In this document: positions 1 through 8,520 of the stretch, piece by piece | Position numbering within the stretch: the stretch's first letter is position 1 | Layout: each line of letters starts with the position of its first letter | Source: Rhodopseudomonas sp. BAL398 | GTDB lineage: Bacteria; Pseudomonadota; Alphaproteobacteria; Rhizobiales; Xanthobacteraceae | Direction: 5' to 3' | Assembly (NCBI RefSeq): GCF_033001325.1 | Contig: NZ_CP133111.1 | Location: 5,317,001 to 5,381,000, forward strand | DNA length: 64,000 nucleotides | Translations under genes and position numbers: made by a program | Notes under the pieces: model-generated | Seen by the model: only the letters and a program-made list of their open reading frames with translations | The model's database searches: none | What the model was told of the DNA's origin: nothing

Positions 1-1266
1 GACAGACCCACAGCCGAATTTCTCAACCGCCGCCGCTTTCTCGGCGCCGCGGGCCTGGCCGGCGCCGGCGCGATGCTGCCGCAGCTGGCGCAGGCCGGCG
101 ACGCGTCCGATCCGAAGATCACCGAGGTCCAGGACTGGAATCGCTATCTCGGCGATGGCGTCGACAAGCGGCCTTATGGCCTGCCGTCGAAATTCGAAAA
201 GGACGTGATCCGCCGCGACGTGTCGTGGCTGACGGCGGGGCCGGAATCCTCCGTGAACTTCACCCCGCTGCACGCGCTCGACGGCATCATCACGCCGTCC
301 GGCCTGTGCTTCGAGCGCCATCACGGCGGGCTCGCCGAAATCGATCCGGCCGATCACCGGCTGATGATCAACGGCTTGGTCGACAAGCCGCTGGTGTTCA
401 CCATGGACGACATCCGGCGGATGCCGCGGGTCAACAAAGTGTATTTCCTGGAATGCGCGGCGAATTCCGGCATGGAGTGGCGCGGCGCCCAGCTCAATGG
501 CTGCCAGTTCACCCACGGCATGATCCACAATGTGATGTATACCGGCGTGCCCTTGAAGGTGCTGCTCGACGAGGCCGGGCTGAAGCCGAACGCCAAATGG
601 CTGATGCTGGAAGGCGCCGACGCCGCCGGCATGAACCGCTCGCTGCCGCTGTCGAAGGCGCTCGACGACGTGCTGATCGCCTTTGCGATGAACGGCGAGG
701 CGCTGCGGCCGGAGCAGGGCTATCCGCTGCGCGCGGTGATCCCGGGCTGGCAGGGCAATCTGTGGGTGAAATGGCTGCGCCGGATCGAGGCCGGCGATCA
801 GCCCTGGCAGACCCGCGAGGAAACCTCGAAATACACCGACCTGATGCCGGACGGTCGCGCCCGCAAACATACATTCGTGATGGACGCCAAATCGGTGATC
901 ACCAATCCGTCGCCGCAGGCGCCGCTCAAGCACCAGGGCCGCAATGTGCTGACCGGCATCGCCTGGTCGGGCCGCGGCACCGTCAAGCGCGTCGACGTCA
1001 CGCTCGATGGCGGCCGCAACTGGCAGGAGGCGCGCATCGACGGCCCGGTGCTCGACAAGTCGCTGGTGCGCTTCTACGTCGATTTCGACTGGAACGGCCA
1101 GGAGCTGATGGTGCAGTCGCGCGCCATCGACGACACCGGCTATGTGCAGCCGACCAAGACCGAACTACGCAAGATCCGCGGCGTCAATTCGATCTATCAC
1201 AATAACGGCATTCAGACCTGGCTGGTGCGCGCGGGCGGGGAGACCGAAAATGTCGAGATCGGCTAA
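1..1266 (+). CDS. soxC: Sulfite dehydrogenase molybdenum subunit SoxC (5' partial)
   Basis: Molybdopterin subunit of the SoxCD sulfane dehydrogenase, a periplasmic part of the Sox thiosulfate-oxidising complex. The reading frame is already open at base 1, where it encodes a twin-arginine signal (NRRRFLG, then an Ala/Gly-rich stretch), so only the extreme N terminus is missing; 421 residues are visible. The LECAANSG motif near base 454 carries the cysteine expected to ligate molybdenum. The rest reads as a sulfite-oxidase Mo-cofactor domain followed by a dimerisation domain. It overlaps soxD by 17 bases, so the two are probably translationally coupled. Other sox genes are expected upstream of the window. 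Confidence 0.93.
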   Translation, partial: DRPTAEFLNRRRFLGAAGLAGAGAMLPQLAQAGDASDPKITEVQDWNRYLGDGVDKRPYGLPSKFEKDVIRRDVSWLTAGPESSVNFTPLHALDGIITPSGLCFERHHGGLAEIDPADHRLMINGLVDKPLVFTMDDIRRMPRVNKVYFLECAANSGMEWRGAQLNGCQFTHGMIHNVMYTGVPLKVLLDEAGLKPNAKWLMLEGADAAGMNRSLPLSKALDDVLIAFAMNGEALRPEQGYPLRAVIPGWQGNLWVKWLRRIEAGDQPWQTREETSKYTDLMPDGRARKHTFVMDAKSVITNPSPQAPLKHQGRNVLTGIAWSGRGTVKRVDVTLDGGRNWQEARIDGPVLDKSLVRFYVDFDWNGQELMVQSRAIDDTGYVQPTKTELRKIRGVNSIYHNNGIQTWLVRAGGETENVEIG

Positions 1267-1966
1267 GTTCGTCCTCGCGATAATGCTGGGCACTACGCTG
1301 CTGGCGCTGCCGGCCGTCACCGCCGCCAAGCAGAAGCTCGCCAAGGCCAATGTGGAGCACCCCGCGCCGCCGTCGCCGACCAAGCTCGGCCTCGGTCGCG
1401 CCGCGCTGCCGCAGGAAATTGAGGCCTGGGATACGGATGTGCGGGCGGACGGCGTCGGCTTGCCCAAGGGCAAGGGCACCGCCCAGCAGGGCGACGCGAT
1501 CTTCCAGGAAAAATGCGCGGCCTGTCACGGCGAATTCGGCCAGGGCGTCGGCCGCTATCCGGTGCTGGCCGGCGGCCTCGGCACGCTGAAGGCCGACCGG
1601 CCCGACAAGACCGTCGGCTCCTATTGGCCCGATGCCACCACGGCGTTCGATTACATCCAGCGCGCGATGCCGTTCGGCAACGCCCGCTCGCTCTCCCCCG
1701 ACGAGGTCTATGCGCTGGTCGCCTATATCCTCAGCATGAGCGACGTCATCAAGGATCCGGATTTCGAGCTCAACGAGAAAAATCTCGCGACCATCAAGAT
1801 GCCGAACGCCAACGGCTTCTATGAGGACGATCGCGAGGTCGCCGAAAAGCAGTTTTGGAAATCGAACCCGTGCATGAAGGATTGTCGCCCCGCGCCGAAA
1901 GTCACCGGCCGGGCGATGTCGGTCGACGTCACTCCGGATAGCAAGACCGGTCCGAGCGTCGACTGA
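1250..1966 (+). CDS. soxD: Cytochrome c subunit SoxD of sulfane dehydrogenase, one-haem form
   Basis: Haem c partner of SoxC that takes electrons from the molybdenum centre. The ATG at 1250 lies inside the soxC end and gives a protein of 238 residues with a Sec signal peptide (hydrophobic FVLAIMLGTTLLALPAV). One CAACH haem-binding motif is visible near residue 87, with a candidate axial methionine in RAMPFGNA. Paracoccus-type SoxD is longer and has two haem domains; only one CxxCH is present here, although a C-x3-C pair (CMKDC) remains near the C terminus. Position directly after soxC makes the assignment firm; the short length is the unusual point. Confidence 0.88.
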   Translation: MSRSAKFVLAIMLGTTLLALPAVTAAKQKLAKANVEHPAPPSPTKLGLGRAALPQEIEAWDTDVRADGVGLPKGKGTAQQGDAIFQEKCAACHGEFGQGVGRYPVLAGGLGTLKADRPDKTVGSYWPDATTAFDYIQRAMPFGNARSLSPDEVYALVAYILSMSDVIKDPDFELNEKNLATIKMPNANGFYEDDREVAEKQFWKSNPCMKDCRPAPKVTGRAMSVDVTPDSKTGPSVD

Positions 1967-2055
1967 CGCGCAGCGGATCGGCCATGACGACCGCCAGCGA
2001 CGCTCCGTTCGGAGCGCGCTGGCGGCTGCGTAGTTTTACGTAACGGCGGCCGAGG

Positions 2056-2076
2056 AACTAATCACGAAACTAATCA
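2056..2076 (+). promoter_or_regulatory. Direct repeat ahead of the sulfur transporter gene
   Basis: Two exact copies of AACTAATCA start 12 bases apart (2056 and 2068), just after a TTACGTAA palindrome near 2037. They lie in the 230-base gap between soxD and the YeeE/YedE gene. The spacing of about one helical turn is compatible with a regulator binding site, but no regulator is identified. Confidence 0.3.
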
Positions 2077-2199
2077 AACCGTGCGATTTGTTAGTTGCGC
2101 GTTGCGCCAGATCAATGTCGAATCCGGCGCGGTCCGTCACGCTTCGCGACCATGCCGCGGCGATGCGTGGCGCGGCGACCGCGCGGCGGAGGAGTGGCC

Positions 2200-3294
2200 T
2201 TGGACCTCGATCAGCTCATCGAACGCTTCGGCGAAACCAACACGCTGACCGCCTGCGGTCTGCTGGTCGGCTTTGCGTTCGGTGTCTGCGCGCAGCGCAG
2301 CCGGTTCTGTCTGCGCGCGGCAGTGATCGAATTCTCCCAAGGCTTGTTCGGCCCCAAGGTTGCAATCTGGCTGCTGACCTTTTCGGCGGCGCTGGCCGCG
2401 ACCCAGCTGGCGATTTCCGCCGGCCTGCTCGATGTCGGCGAGGCGCGGCAGCTGGCGGCGCGCGGCAGTCTGTCCGGCAGCATCATCGGCGGGCTGATGT
2501 TCGGCGCCGGCATGATCATGGCGCGCGGCTGCGCCAGCCGGCTGTTGGTGCTGTCGGCGACCGGCAATCTGCGCGCGCTGGTGTCCGGCCTGGTGCTGAC
2601 CATCGTGGCGCAGGCGTCATTGCGCGGCGCGCTGTCGCCGGCGCGCGAGGCGCTGTCGGAATTGTGGACCGTGCAGGGCGGCGCGTCGCGCAATCTCTTG
2701 AGCGTGGTCCATGCCGGGCCCTGGCTCGGCGCGACGCTGGGTCTGGCCGGCATCGGCTGGGCCACCTGGCTGGCGCATCGCGCGCGGACCGGGGTCAGTG
2801 CCGGCTGCAACGCGGTCGGCGTCGGGCTCGCCGTCGCCGCCGGCTGGCTGTTGACCTACACGCTGGCGCAGCACGCCTTCACGCCGATCACCATCAAGAG
2901 CGTCAGCTTCACCGGCCCCTCGGCCGATACGCTGATGGGGCTGATCAATTCGCCCTCTGTGCCGCTCGGCTTCGATATCGGCCTGGTGCCGGGCGTCTTT
3001 GTCGGCGCGTTGCTCGCGGCCTTGTTCGCCGGCGAGTGGCGGCTGCAGGGCTTTCATGACGGCCCCAGCATGGGGCGCTACGCCGCCGGAGCGTTCCTGA
3101 TGGGCTCGGGCGGCATGCTGGCCGGCGGCTGCGCGGTCGGCGCCGGCGTCACCGGCGGCGCGATTTTCGCGGTGACGGCGTGGCTGGCGCTGGGCTCGAT
3201 GTGGGTCGGCGCGCTGGTGACCCATCAATTGATGGACGCAAAACTTGCCGATGTCACCGCGCCGGCCTTGGTGCCAGAACAGACCGGCAATTAA
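2200..3294 (+). CDS. YeeE/YedE-family sulfur-compound transporter (SoxT/TsuA-like)
   Basis: Polytopic inner-membrane protein of 364 residues from the YeeE/YedE family, whose characterised member TsuA imports thiosulfate. Such genes occur in sox clusters under the name SoxT. It has many hydrophobic segments and the conserved cysteine motifs of the family: CAQRSRFCLR near the N terminus, ARGCASR, SAGCNAVG and AGGCAVGAG. The start is taken as the TTG at 2200 because a GGAGGAG ribosome-binding site lies about 6 bases upstream; GTG at 2194 overlaps that site. Longer in-frame extensions upstream are Arg-rich and unlikely. Likely role: moving thiosulfate or sulfide-derived sulfur between periplasm and cytoplasm. 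Confidence 0.8.
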   Translation: MDLDQLIERFGETNTLTACGLLVGFAFGVCAQRSRFCLRAAVIEFSQGLFGPKVAIWLLTFSAALAATQLAISAGLLDVGEARQLAARGSLSGSIIGGLMFGAGMIMARGCASRLLVLSATGNLRALVSGLVLTIVAQASLRGALSPAREALSELWTVQGGASRNLLSVVHAGPWLGATLGLAGIGWATWLAHRARTGVSAGCNAVGVGLAVAAGWLLTYTLAQHAFTPITIKSVSFTGPSADTLMGLINSPSVPLGFDIGLVPGVFVGALLAALFAGEWRLQGFHDGPSMGRYAAGAFLMGSGGMLAGGCAVGAGVTGGAIFAVTAWLALGSMWVGALVTHQLMDAKLADVTAPALVPEQTGN

Positions 3295-3335
3295 GCCGGC
3301 GTTTTTGGGAAGCGAAACGAACGGGAGGAATCATC

Positions 3336-3386
3336 ATGACCGCGTGCGGTCGCGATCGCCGGCCCATGCCCGGGCGACGCCGATGA
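3336..3386 (+). CDS. Possible 16-residue leader ORF overlapping the cytochrome gene
   Basis: A strong GGGAGGA ribosome-binding site at about 3323-3329 sits properly in front of the ATG at 3336, which opens a Cys/Arg-rich ORF of only 16 codons. Its TGA overlaps the ATG of the cytochrome gene (ATGA at 3383-3386). No comparable ribosome-binding site precedes the cytochrome start itself, so the small ORF may exist for translational coupling. Expression is inferred only. Confidence 0.35.
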   Translation: MTACGRDRRPMPGRRR

Positions 3387-3703
3387 GATCGGGACGCGCC
3401 TGGACGCGCCTGCTGATCGTGGCGGTGACCCTATCGGGTGCCGCGGGCGCTTCGGCGGGCGATCGCGAGCTCGGCGAATATCTGTCGAGCGAATGCGTCA
3501 CCTGCCATCAGCTCAGCGGCAAGTTCTCCGGCATTCCGGTGATCGTCGGCCTGCCCGAGCACACCTTGATCCAAGCCCTCAGCGAATATCGCGCCCGGAT
3601 CCGCGACAATTCGGTGATGCGCGCTATCGCGGTCAAATTCACCGACGAGGAGATCGCCGCGCTCGCCAGCTACTTCAACAGCATCACGCCCGAAACCCAG
3701 TGA
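3383..3703 (+). CDS. Small periplasmic cytochrome c, SoxE/FccA-like
   Basis: Secreted mono-haem cytochrome c of 106 residues. The ATG at 3383 gives a classical Sec signal peptide (positive start, then LLIVAVTL and an Ala-rich cleavage region). A CVTCH haem motif follows near residue 43, with a possible axial methionine in SVMRAIA. Immediately downstream are two flavocytochrome c sulfide dehydrogenase flavoprotein genes, so this is the probable haem partner (FccA/SoxE role) that takes electrons from sulfide oxidation. It is shorter than two-haem FccA subunits. The assignment to that complex rests on gene order rather than on any specific motif. Confidence 0.75.
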   Translation: MRSGRAWTRLLIVAVTLSGAAGASAGDRELGEYLSSECVTCHQLSGKFSGIPVIVGLPEHTLIQALSEYRARIRDNSVMRAIAVKFTDEEIAALASYFNSITPETQ

Positions 3704-3769
3704 CCACCCAGTGACCACCGCAACGCCGAGCAGATGCTGCCCGGCGCCAAACCAGGAGGGGAGACCACT

Positions 3770-5035
3770 ATGACGACCATCAGCCGACGCCATTTTTCGA
3801 CCGGCATGCTTGCCGCCGGTCTCATCGCGATGCCCGGGGTGCTGCGCGCCCAGGCCAAACCGAAGCTCGTCGTGATCGGCGGCGGGCCGGGCGGCGCCAC
3901 CGTGGCCAAATATGTTGCCCGCGACTCCAAGGGCGCGATCGACGTCACTTTGGTCGAGCCGCTCGACAAATTCGTCACCTGCTTTCATTCCAATCTCTAT
4001 CTCGGCGACTTCAAGAGCTTCGACGACATCACCCATCCCTACAAATTGTCGGCCTATGGCGTGACCCATCTGCGCCAGCTCGCCGCCGCGATCGATCGCG
4101 ACCGCAAGCAGGTGCGGCTCGCCGACGGCACCGTGCTGCCCTATGACCGGCTGGTGGTGGCGCCCGGCATCGACATCAAATTCGATTCGGTGCCCGGCTA
4201 TTCGCAGCAAGCCGCCGAGATCATGCCGCATGGCTGGAAGCCGGGCGCCCAGACCCGATTGGTCAAGCAGCAGCTCGATGCGCTGGAGGACGGCGCGAAG
4301 ATCGTCATGCTGGCGCCGCCCAATCCCTATCGCTGCCCGCCCGGCCCCTATGAGCGGGTGTCCTGCATGGCCCATGTTCTCAAGACCAAGGGTCATACCA
4401 GGTCGAAGATCCTGATCATCGATCCCAAGCCGAAATTCTCCAAGATGGCGCTGTTCCAGGAGGGCTGGGCGAAATACTATCCCGGCATGATCGAATGGAT
4501 GGATCCGACGATGCATGGCGGCGTCAAATCGATCGATCCGAAGGCGATGACGGTCACCACCGATTTCGAGACCATCAAGGCCGCGATGGTCAACGTCATT
4601 CCGGCGCAGATGGCCGGCAAGATCGCCCAGGACGCGGACCTCGCCAATGAGACCGGCTATTGCCCGATTGACGGCGCCGACATGAAATCGACGATCGATC
4701 CGGCCATCTATGTGCTCGGCGACGCCGCGATCGCCGGCGCGATGCCGAAATCGGCATTCTCCGCCAACAGCCAGGCCAAGGTGGTGGCGATGGCGGTGCG
4801 CGGCGAACTCACCAAGGCTCGGACTTTTCCGGCGCGCTATGCCAATACCTGCTGGTCGGTGCTCGCCAAGGATGACACGGTGAAGGTCGGCGGCCGCTAC
4901 CAGCCGAAGGATGGCGCCATCGTCGAGGTCGAAGGCTTCATCTCCAAGACCGGCGAGGATGCCGGGCTGCGGGCACAAACCGCGGAGGAGAACCTTGGCT
5001 GGTATGACGGCATCACCGCCGACATTTTCGCCTGA
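3770..5035 (+). CDS. fccB: Flavocytochrome c sulfide dehydrogenase flavoprotein (FccB/SoxF), copy 1
   Basis: Periplasmic FAD protein that oxidises sulfide and passes electrons to cytochrome c. The ATG at 3770 follows an AGGAGGGG site and gives 421 residues with a Tat signal (SRRHF). The FAD-binding GGGPGG motif lies near residue 38. VTCFHSN retains the cysteine (about residue 71) matching the covalent FAD attachment site of Allochromatium FccB (YTCYLSN). The redox-active cysteine pair is also kept: YRCPPGPYER in the middle and NTCWS near the C terminus. It forms an apparent operon with the cytochrome upstream and a paralogue downstream. SoxF is an alternative name in sox loci. Confidence 0.9.
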   Translation: MTTISRRHFSTGMLAAGLIAMPGVLRAQAKPKLVVIGGGPGGATVAKYVARDSKGAIDVTLVEPLDKFVTCFHSNLYLGDFKSFDDITHPYKLSAYGVTHLRQLAAAIDRDRKQVRLADGTVLPYDRLVVAPGIDIKFDSVPGYSQQAAEIMPHGWKPGAQTRLVKQQLDALEDGAKIVMLAPPNPYRCPPGPYERVSCMAHVLKTKGHTRSKILIIDPKPKFSKMALFQEGWAKYYPGMIEWMDPTMHGGVKSIDPKAMTVTTDFETIKAAMVNVIPAQMAGKIAQDADLANETGYCPIDGADMKSTIDPAIYVLGDAAIAGAMPKSAFSANSQAKVVAMAVRGELTKARTFPARYANTCWSVLAKDDTVKVGGRYQPKDGAIVEVEGFISKTGEDAGLRAQTAEENLGWYDGITADIFA

Positions 5036-5097
5036 TTGCCGCGCGGACCGTGGCATCAGGCGTTGCGGTCCGCGCTATTTGTCCATGGAGTTTTGAC

Positions 5098-6366
5098 GTG
5101 AAACACCCGCTCACCATCGACCGTCGCGGCGTCATTCGCGGCCTTGCGGGCAGCGCCGCGCTGCTCGCCGCCCCGGCCCTGGCGCAGGCCAAGCCGCGTG
5201 TCGTGGTGATCGGCGGCGGCCCCGGCGGCGCCACCGTGGCGAAATATCTCAAGCACGGCGGCGACCAGCTCGACGTCAGCCTGGTCGAGATCAACCGGAC
5301 CTATGTGACGCCATTCACCTCGAACCTCTATCTCGGCGGTCTCAAGGATTTTCAGTCGCTGACATTCGGCTATGACGCGCTGGCGGCGCGCGGCGTCCGC
5401 ATGGTGTTCGACGCCGTCACCGCCATCGATCGCGACGCCAAAATGGTGCGAACCGCCGGCGGCGCGGCTCTGCCCTATGACCGGCTGGTGATCTCGCCCG
5501 GCATCGATTTTCGCTGGGACGCGGTGCCGGGCTATTCGCCGGAGGTGGCGTTGCGGATGCCGCATGGCTATCGCGGCGGCGCGCAGTTCAAACTGTTGAA
5601 ACAACAGCTCGACGCCGTCGGCGATGGCGGGCTGATCGTCATCATCGCGCCGCCCAATCCGTATCGCTGTCCGCCGGCGCCCTATGAGCGCGCCTCGATG
5701 ATGGCCTATGCGCTCAAAACCCGCGGCGTCAAGAATGCGCGGATCGTGATCCTCGACGCCAAGGATCACTTCGCCATGCAGACATTGTTTATCGACGGCT
5801 GGCAGCGGCACTATAACGGGATGATCGAGTGGCAGGACCCGACCATCCATGGCGGCATCAAGGCGATCGACCCCAAGGCGATGACCGTCACCACCGATTT
5901 CGAAACCCACAAGGCCACCATGGTCAATGTGATCCCGCCGCAGATCGCCGGCGTGCTCGCCCGCGACTCCGGGCTCGCCGACGATAGCGGCTTCTGTCCG
6001 GTCGATGCCGGCAATATGCGCTCGCGCATCGATTCCCAGATCCACGTCATCGGCGATTCCGCCGGCGGCGAATTTCCCAAATCCGGCTTTGCCGCCAATA
6101 ACGAAGCCAAGATCACCGCGATGATGATCCGCGCCGACCTCGCCGGCGATCGAAGGATGCCGGTGCGCTTCACCAATCATTGCTGGAGCACCATCGCGCC
6201 GCATGATGCGTTCAAGAACGGCGCCCGCTACGAGCCGCGCGACGGCAGAATCGTGATGCTCGATCCCTACACCTCGCAGCTCGAAGAGAGCCCGGAACAG
6301 CGCGCCAAGCAGGCGCAGGAAGCGGCCGGCTGGTACGTTGGTATGACTACCGACATTTTCGGCTAA
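5098..6366 (+). CDS. Flavocytochrome c sulfide dehydrogenase flavoprotein paralogue, copy 2
   Basis: Tandem paralogue of the preceding gene, 422 residues, starting at GTG 5098 after a GGAG site, with a twin-arginine signal (DRRGVIRG). It keeps the GGGPGG FAD-binding motif and both redox cysteines (YRCPPAPYER and NHCWS). At the position of the covalent FAD cysteine it reads VTPFTSN, with proline (about residue 72) in place of cysteine. FAD should therefore be non-covalent or absent. Sequence similarity to copy 1 is high over the whole length, as in TVTTDFET and the PPNPYRCPP block. It may be a sulfide:acceptor oxidoreductase of altered potential or partner choice. Confidence 0.85.
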   Translation: MKHPLTIDRRGVIRGLAGSAALLAAPALAQAKPRVVVIGGGPGGATVAKYLKHGGDQLDVSLVEINRTYVTPFTSNLYLGGLKDFQSLTFGYDALAARGVRMVFDAVTAIDRDAKMVRTAGGAALPYDRLVISPGIDFRWDAVPGYSPEVALRMPHGYRGGAQFKLLKQQLDAVGDGGLIVIIAPPNPYRCPPAPYERASMMAYALKTRGVKNARIVILDAKDHFAMQTLFIDGWQRHYNGMIEWQDPTIHGGIKAIDPKAMTVTTDFETHKATMVNVIPPQIAGVLARDSGLADDSGFCPVDAGNMRSRIDSQIHVIGDSAGGEFPKSGFAANNEAKITAMMIRADLAGDRRMPVRFTNHCWSTIAPHDAFKNGARYEPRDGRIVMLDPYTSQLEESPEQRAKQAQEAAGWYVGMTTDIFG

Positions 6367-6430
6367 GGCGTTTCGAGCGAAGTGGTGCCGGTTGGCGTGA
6401 GGAGACCGCGTGCGACAATAAGCGAGAGCT

Positions 6431-6454
6431 CCGGTTCTGATCCATCAGAACCGG
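6431..6454. terminator. Hairpin after the sulfide dehydrogenase genes
   Basis: Perfect 10-bp stem (CCGGTTCTGA / TCAGAACCGG) with a 4-base loop, 65 bases after the second fccB stop. No clear T-run follows, so it may be an attenuating or mRNA-end hairpin rather than a strong intrinsic terminator. Confidence 0.45.
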
Positions 6455-6619
6455 CCTTGCTTGAGGATGCGGCGCGCCAGCCGGTATCAGGGCCCCGTCT
6501 GGCCCACGGAATCCGCGCGCAACGTCAATTTTGCGCGGCGCCAACATCAGGATGTCACATCCAGCAGCGAAGCTCAGCGATTATCGCGACTCAATTCGCT
6601 GCAGAAGGAAGCTGGCCAC

Positions 6620-6826
6620 ATGAGAATATTCGACGTCGAATGTGAATGTGGTGCCGAATACCGCTGTGCCGAGTCGGCATCGCTTCCCGGACAGCCCGGC
6701 AGCTTCACCTGTTCGAGCTGCGGCCGGGTGGTTGAGACCTGGGACACCGCGAGCAAGCGGGTCTATCGCTGCGTGCTCACGCCCGATCGGGCCTATGTCC
6801 CGGTTCCTGCGCCGCCCGCGCCCTGA
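6620..6826 (+). CDS. Small zinc-ribbon-like protein
   Basis: Hypothetical protein of 68 residues. The ATG at 6620 follows a GAAGGAAG ribosome-binding site. Cysteines are arranged as CEC near residue 8, a further Cys at 16 and a CSSC pair near residue 32, which suggests a small zinc-binding ribbon; the C terminus is Pro-rich. There is no signal peptide or membrane segment. Its 250-base leader holds only the hairpin at 6431. Function is unknown; no partner can be named from the neighbours. Confidence 0.6.
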   Translation: MRIFDVECECGAEYRCAESASLPGQPGSFTCSSCGRVVETWDTASKRVYRCVLTPDRAYVPVPAPPAP

Positions 6827-6948
6827 GACTCCCAGCTGACGGTCATCAACGGACGGTCATCGGCGCGAGCCCTTGCGAGCAAACCTGGACTCCGCGCGCG
6901 CAAGCGTCGGCGTTTACAACAAAAGCGTTTGGTTTCGACTCATCCACG

Positions 6949-6979
6949 CGTCATGCCCGGCACAAGGCCGGGCATGACG
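6949..6979. repeat. Short intergenic palindrome
   Basis: Perfect 12-bp inverted repeat (CGTCATGCCCGG / CCGGGCATGACG) with a 7-base spacer, in the gap between the zinc-ribbon gene and the convergent small gene. It is typical of the short palindromic repeats of Bradyrhizobiaceae genomes and could also end transcripts from both sides. Confidence 0.65.
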
Positions 6980-7067
6980 AAAGAGAGGCCGTGTTGATAC
7001 CAAGCCGTGATATGCGCGGTGGCTGATCGCCGCCACCGCCCAAGGTCGCGTCGGTCGGTTCGGCCGA

Positions 7068-7265
7068 TCAGGCGCCCGTCTTTTTCTGCGCATGGGCGCA
7101 TTGAAAATCCAGCACGCTGCGGATCTTGTCGCCGCCGAGCAGGTCCGGCGCCTTGCGATAGCCTTTCTGGACCAGCTCTTTCTGAATGTCCTTCCAGCTC
7201 TCATATTTGCCGGAGCCAGCCAGCTTCACGGCCTGCTCGAAGATCTCCAGATTTTTCTTGCGCAT
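7068..7265 (-). CDS. Conserved small hypothetical protein
   Basis: Protein of 65 residues on the minus strand, rich in Lys and Glu, predicted soluble and helical. The N-terminal part (residues 8-35) looks like a small helical domain and DLLGGDKIRSVLDFQC forms the C-terminal part. The pattern of a short helical body and a single Cys is familiar from small orphan proteins of Rhizobiales, but I cannot name a family. It stands alone between an upstream divergent reductase gene and a convergent zinc-ribbon gene. Confidence 0.55.
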   Translation of the reverse strand: MRKKNLEIFEQAVKLAGSGKYESWKDIQKELVQKGYRKAPDLLGGDKIRSVLDFQCAHAQKKTGA

Positions 7266-7415
7266 CGAAAATCCCTAAGATTTTTTCAATCATAGCCTGA
7301 ATTACAACAACAGTGCGACAGCCGGTGCATCAGGCATCTGACTGGGTTAAGCAGAACGATCAGATGCCGGCAAGATGCGCCGGCCGCAGTGGGACCTCAC
7401 AAAAAGGACAATGTC

Positions 7416-8318
7416 ATGAACATCGCCGTGATGGGGGCGGGCGCAGTTGGTTGCTATTATGGTGCGATGCTGGCGCGCGCCGGACATGCGGTCACGCTGA
7501 TCGGCCGGCAGCAGCATGTCGACGCGATCCGGCAGCGCGGTCTGCTGCTGGACACAGCCAGCTTTTCCGAGCCGGTCGCCGTCGCGGCGACCACGGAGAT
7601 CGCCGGCATAGCCGCGGCCGAGCTGGTGCTGTTCTGCGTCAAATCGGCCGACACCGAACCGACCGGCGTCGCGATGGCGCCGCATCTGCGGCCCGATGCC
7701 GTCATCCTCAGCCTGCAGAACGGCGTCGACAATGCCGAGCGCCTGCAAGCCACGATCGGCAGGCCGGTCGTGCCCGTGGTGGTTTATGTCGCCTCCGCGA
7801 TGGCCGGGCCCGGCCATGTCAAACACAATGGGCGCAGCGAACTGGTGCTCGGCCGCGCGCCGGCGAGCGAGGCGATCGCCGCTTGCTTCAACGCGGCCGC
7901 GATTCCCACCACGGTCTCCGATCAGGTTCGCGAGGTGCTGTGGAGCAAGCTGATCCTCAATTGCGCCTACAATGCGCTGTCGGCCATCACCCAGCTGCCC
8001 TATGGACGGTTGATCCAAGTCGATGGCGTCGCGCAGGTGATGACCGACGTCGTCGCCGAATGCAGGGCTGTGGCGCAGGCCTCGGGTGTCGCGGTGGCCG
8101 ACGACGCCGAGGCCAAGGTCATCGCGCTCGCCGCCACCATGCCGGCGCAATATTCGTCGACGGCGCAGGACGTGGCGCGCGGCAAGGTCAGCGAGATCGA
8201 CTATCTCAACGGCCACATCGTCCGCCAGGGCGTCGCGCTCGGGATTCCGACGCCCGCCAATCGCGTGCTGCACACGCTGATGAAGCTGCTGGAGGACAAG
8301 GCGCAGCGGCCGCTGTAA
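7416..8318 (+). CDS. 2-dehydropantoate 2-reductase family protein (ApbA/PanE)
   Basis: NADPH-dependent reductase family that includes ketopantoate reductase of the pantothenate pathway. The ATG at 7416 starts a 300-residue protein with an N-terminal Rossmann motif GAGAVGCYYG, followed by SLQNGVDN and a C-terminal helical domain containing WSKLILNCAYNALSA, both typical of the family. Length matches PanE. Because alphaproteobacteria often carry several paralogues and no pantothenate gene is adjacent, the exact substrate is uncertain. The gene stands alone, with repeats downstream. Confidence 0.85.
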   Translation: MNIAVMGAGAVGCYYGAMLARAGHAVTLIGRQQHVDAIRQRGLLLDTASFSEPVAVAATTEIAGIAAAELVLFCVKSADTEPTGVAMAPHLRPDAVILSLQNGVDNAERLQATIGRPVVPVVVYVASAMAGPGHVKHNGRSELVLGRAPASEAIAACFNAAAIPTTVSDQVREVLWSKLILNCAYNALSAITQLPYGRLIQVDGVAQVMTDVVAECRAVAQASGVAVADDAEAKVIALAATMPAQYSSTAQDVARGKVSEIDYLNGHIVRQGVALGIPTPANRVLHTLMKLLEDKAQRPL

Positions 8319-8360
8319 AGTCGTTCGGTCGAATAGCATCGCCCGATCCGCATTTCTCCG

Positions 8361-8477
8361 GTCATTCCGGGGCGCGAGCAGCTTTGCTGCGAGCGAACCC
8401 GGAATCTCGCGCCGGCGCATGGCCAATCCGCCAGATTCCGGGTTCGCTCGGCCTGCGGCCTCACGCCCCGGAATGAC
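8361..8477. repeat. Palindromic repeat, family A (copy A1)
   Basis: Element of 117 bases whose ends are GTCATTCCGG and CCGGAATGAC. Inside is a second inverted pair, GCGAACCCGGAATC and GATTCCGGGTTCGC. It can fold into one long cruciform. Related copies are at 23083, 40321 and 41236. Confidence 0.85.
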
Positions 8478-8520
8478 CACGCGGAATAACCCGAGATGGT
8501 GCACCGGCCCGATCGGCAGC

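Noticed and set aside
3431-5056. Long open frame on the minus strand opposite fccB (541 codons)
   Set aside because: It mirrors the codons of the real gene in a high-GC region, has His/Arg-rich composition without any motif, and has no ribosome-binding site.
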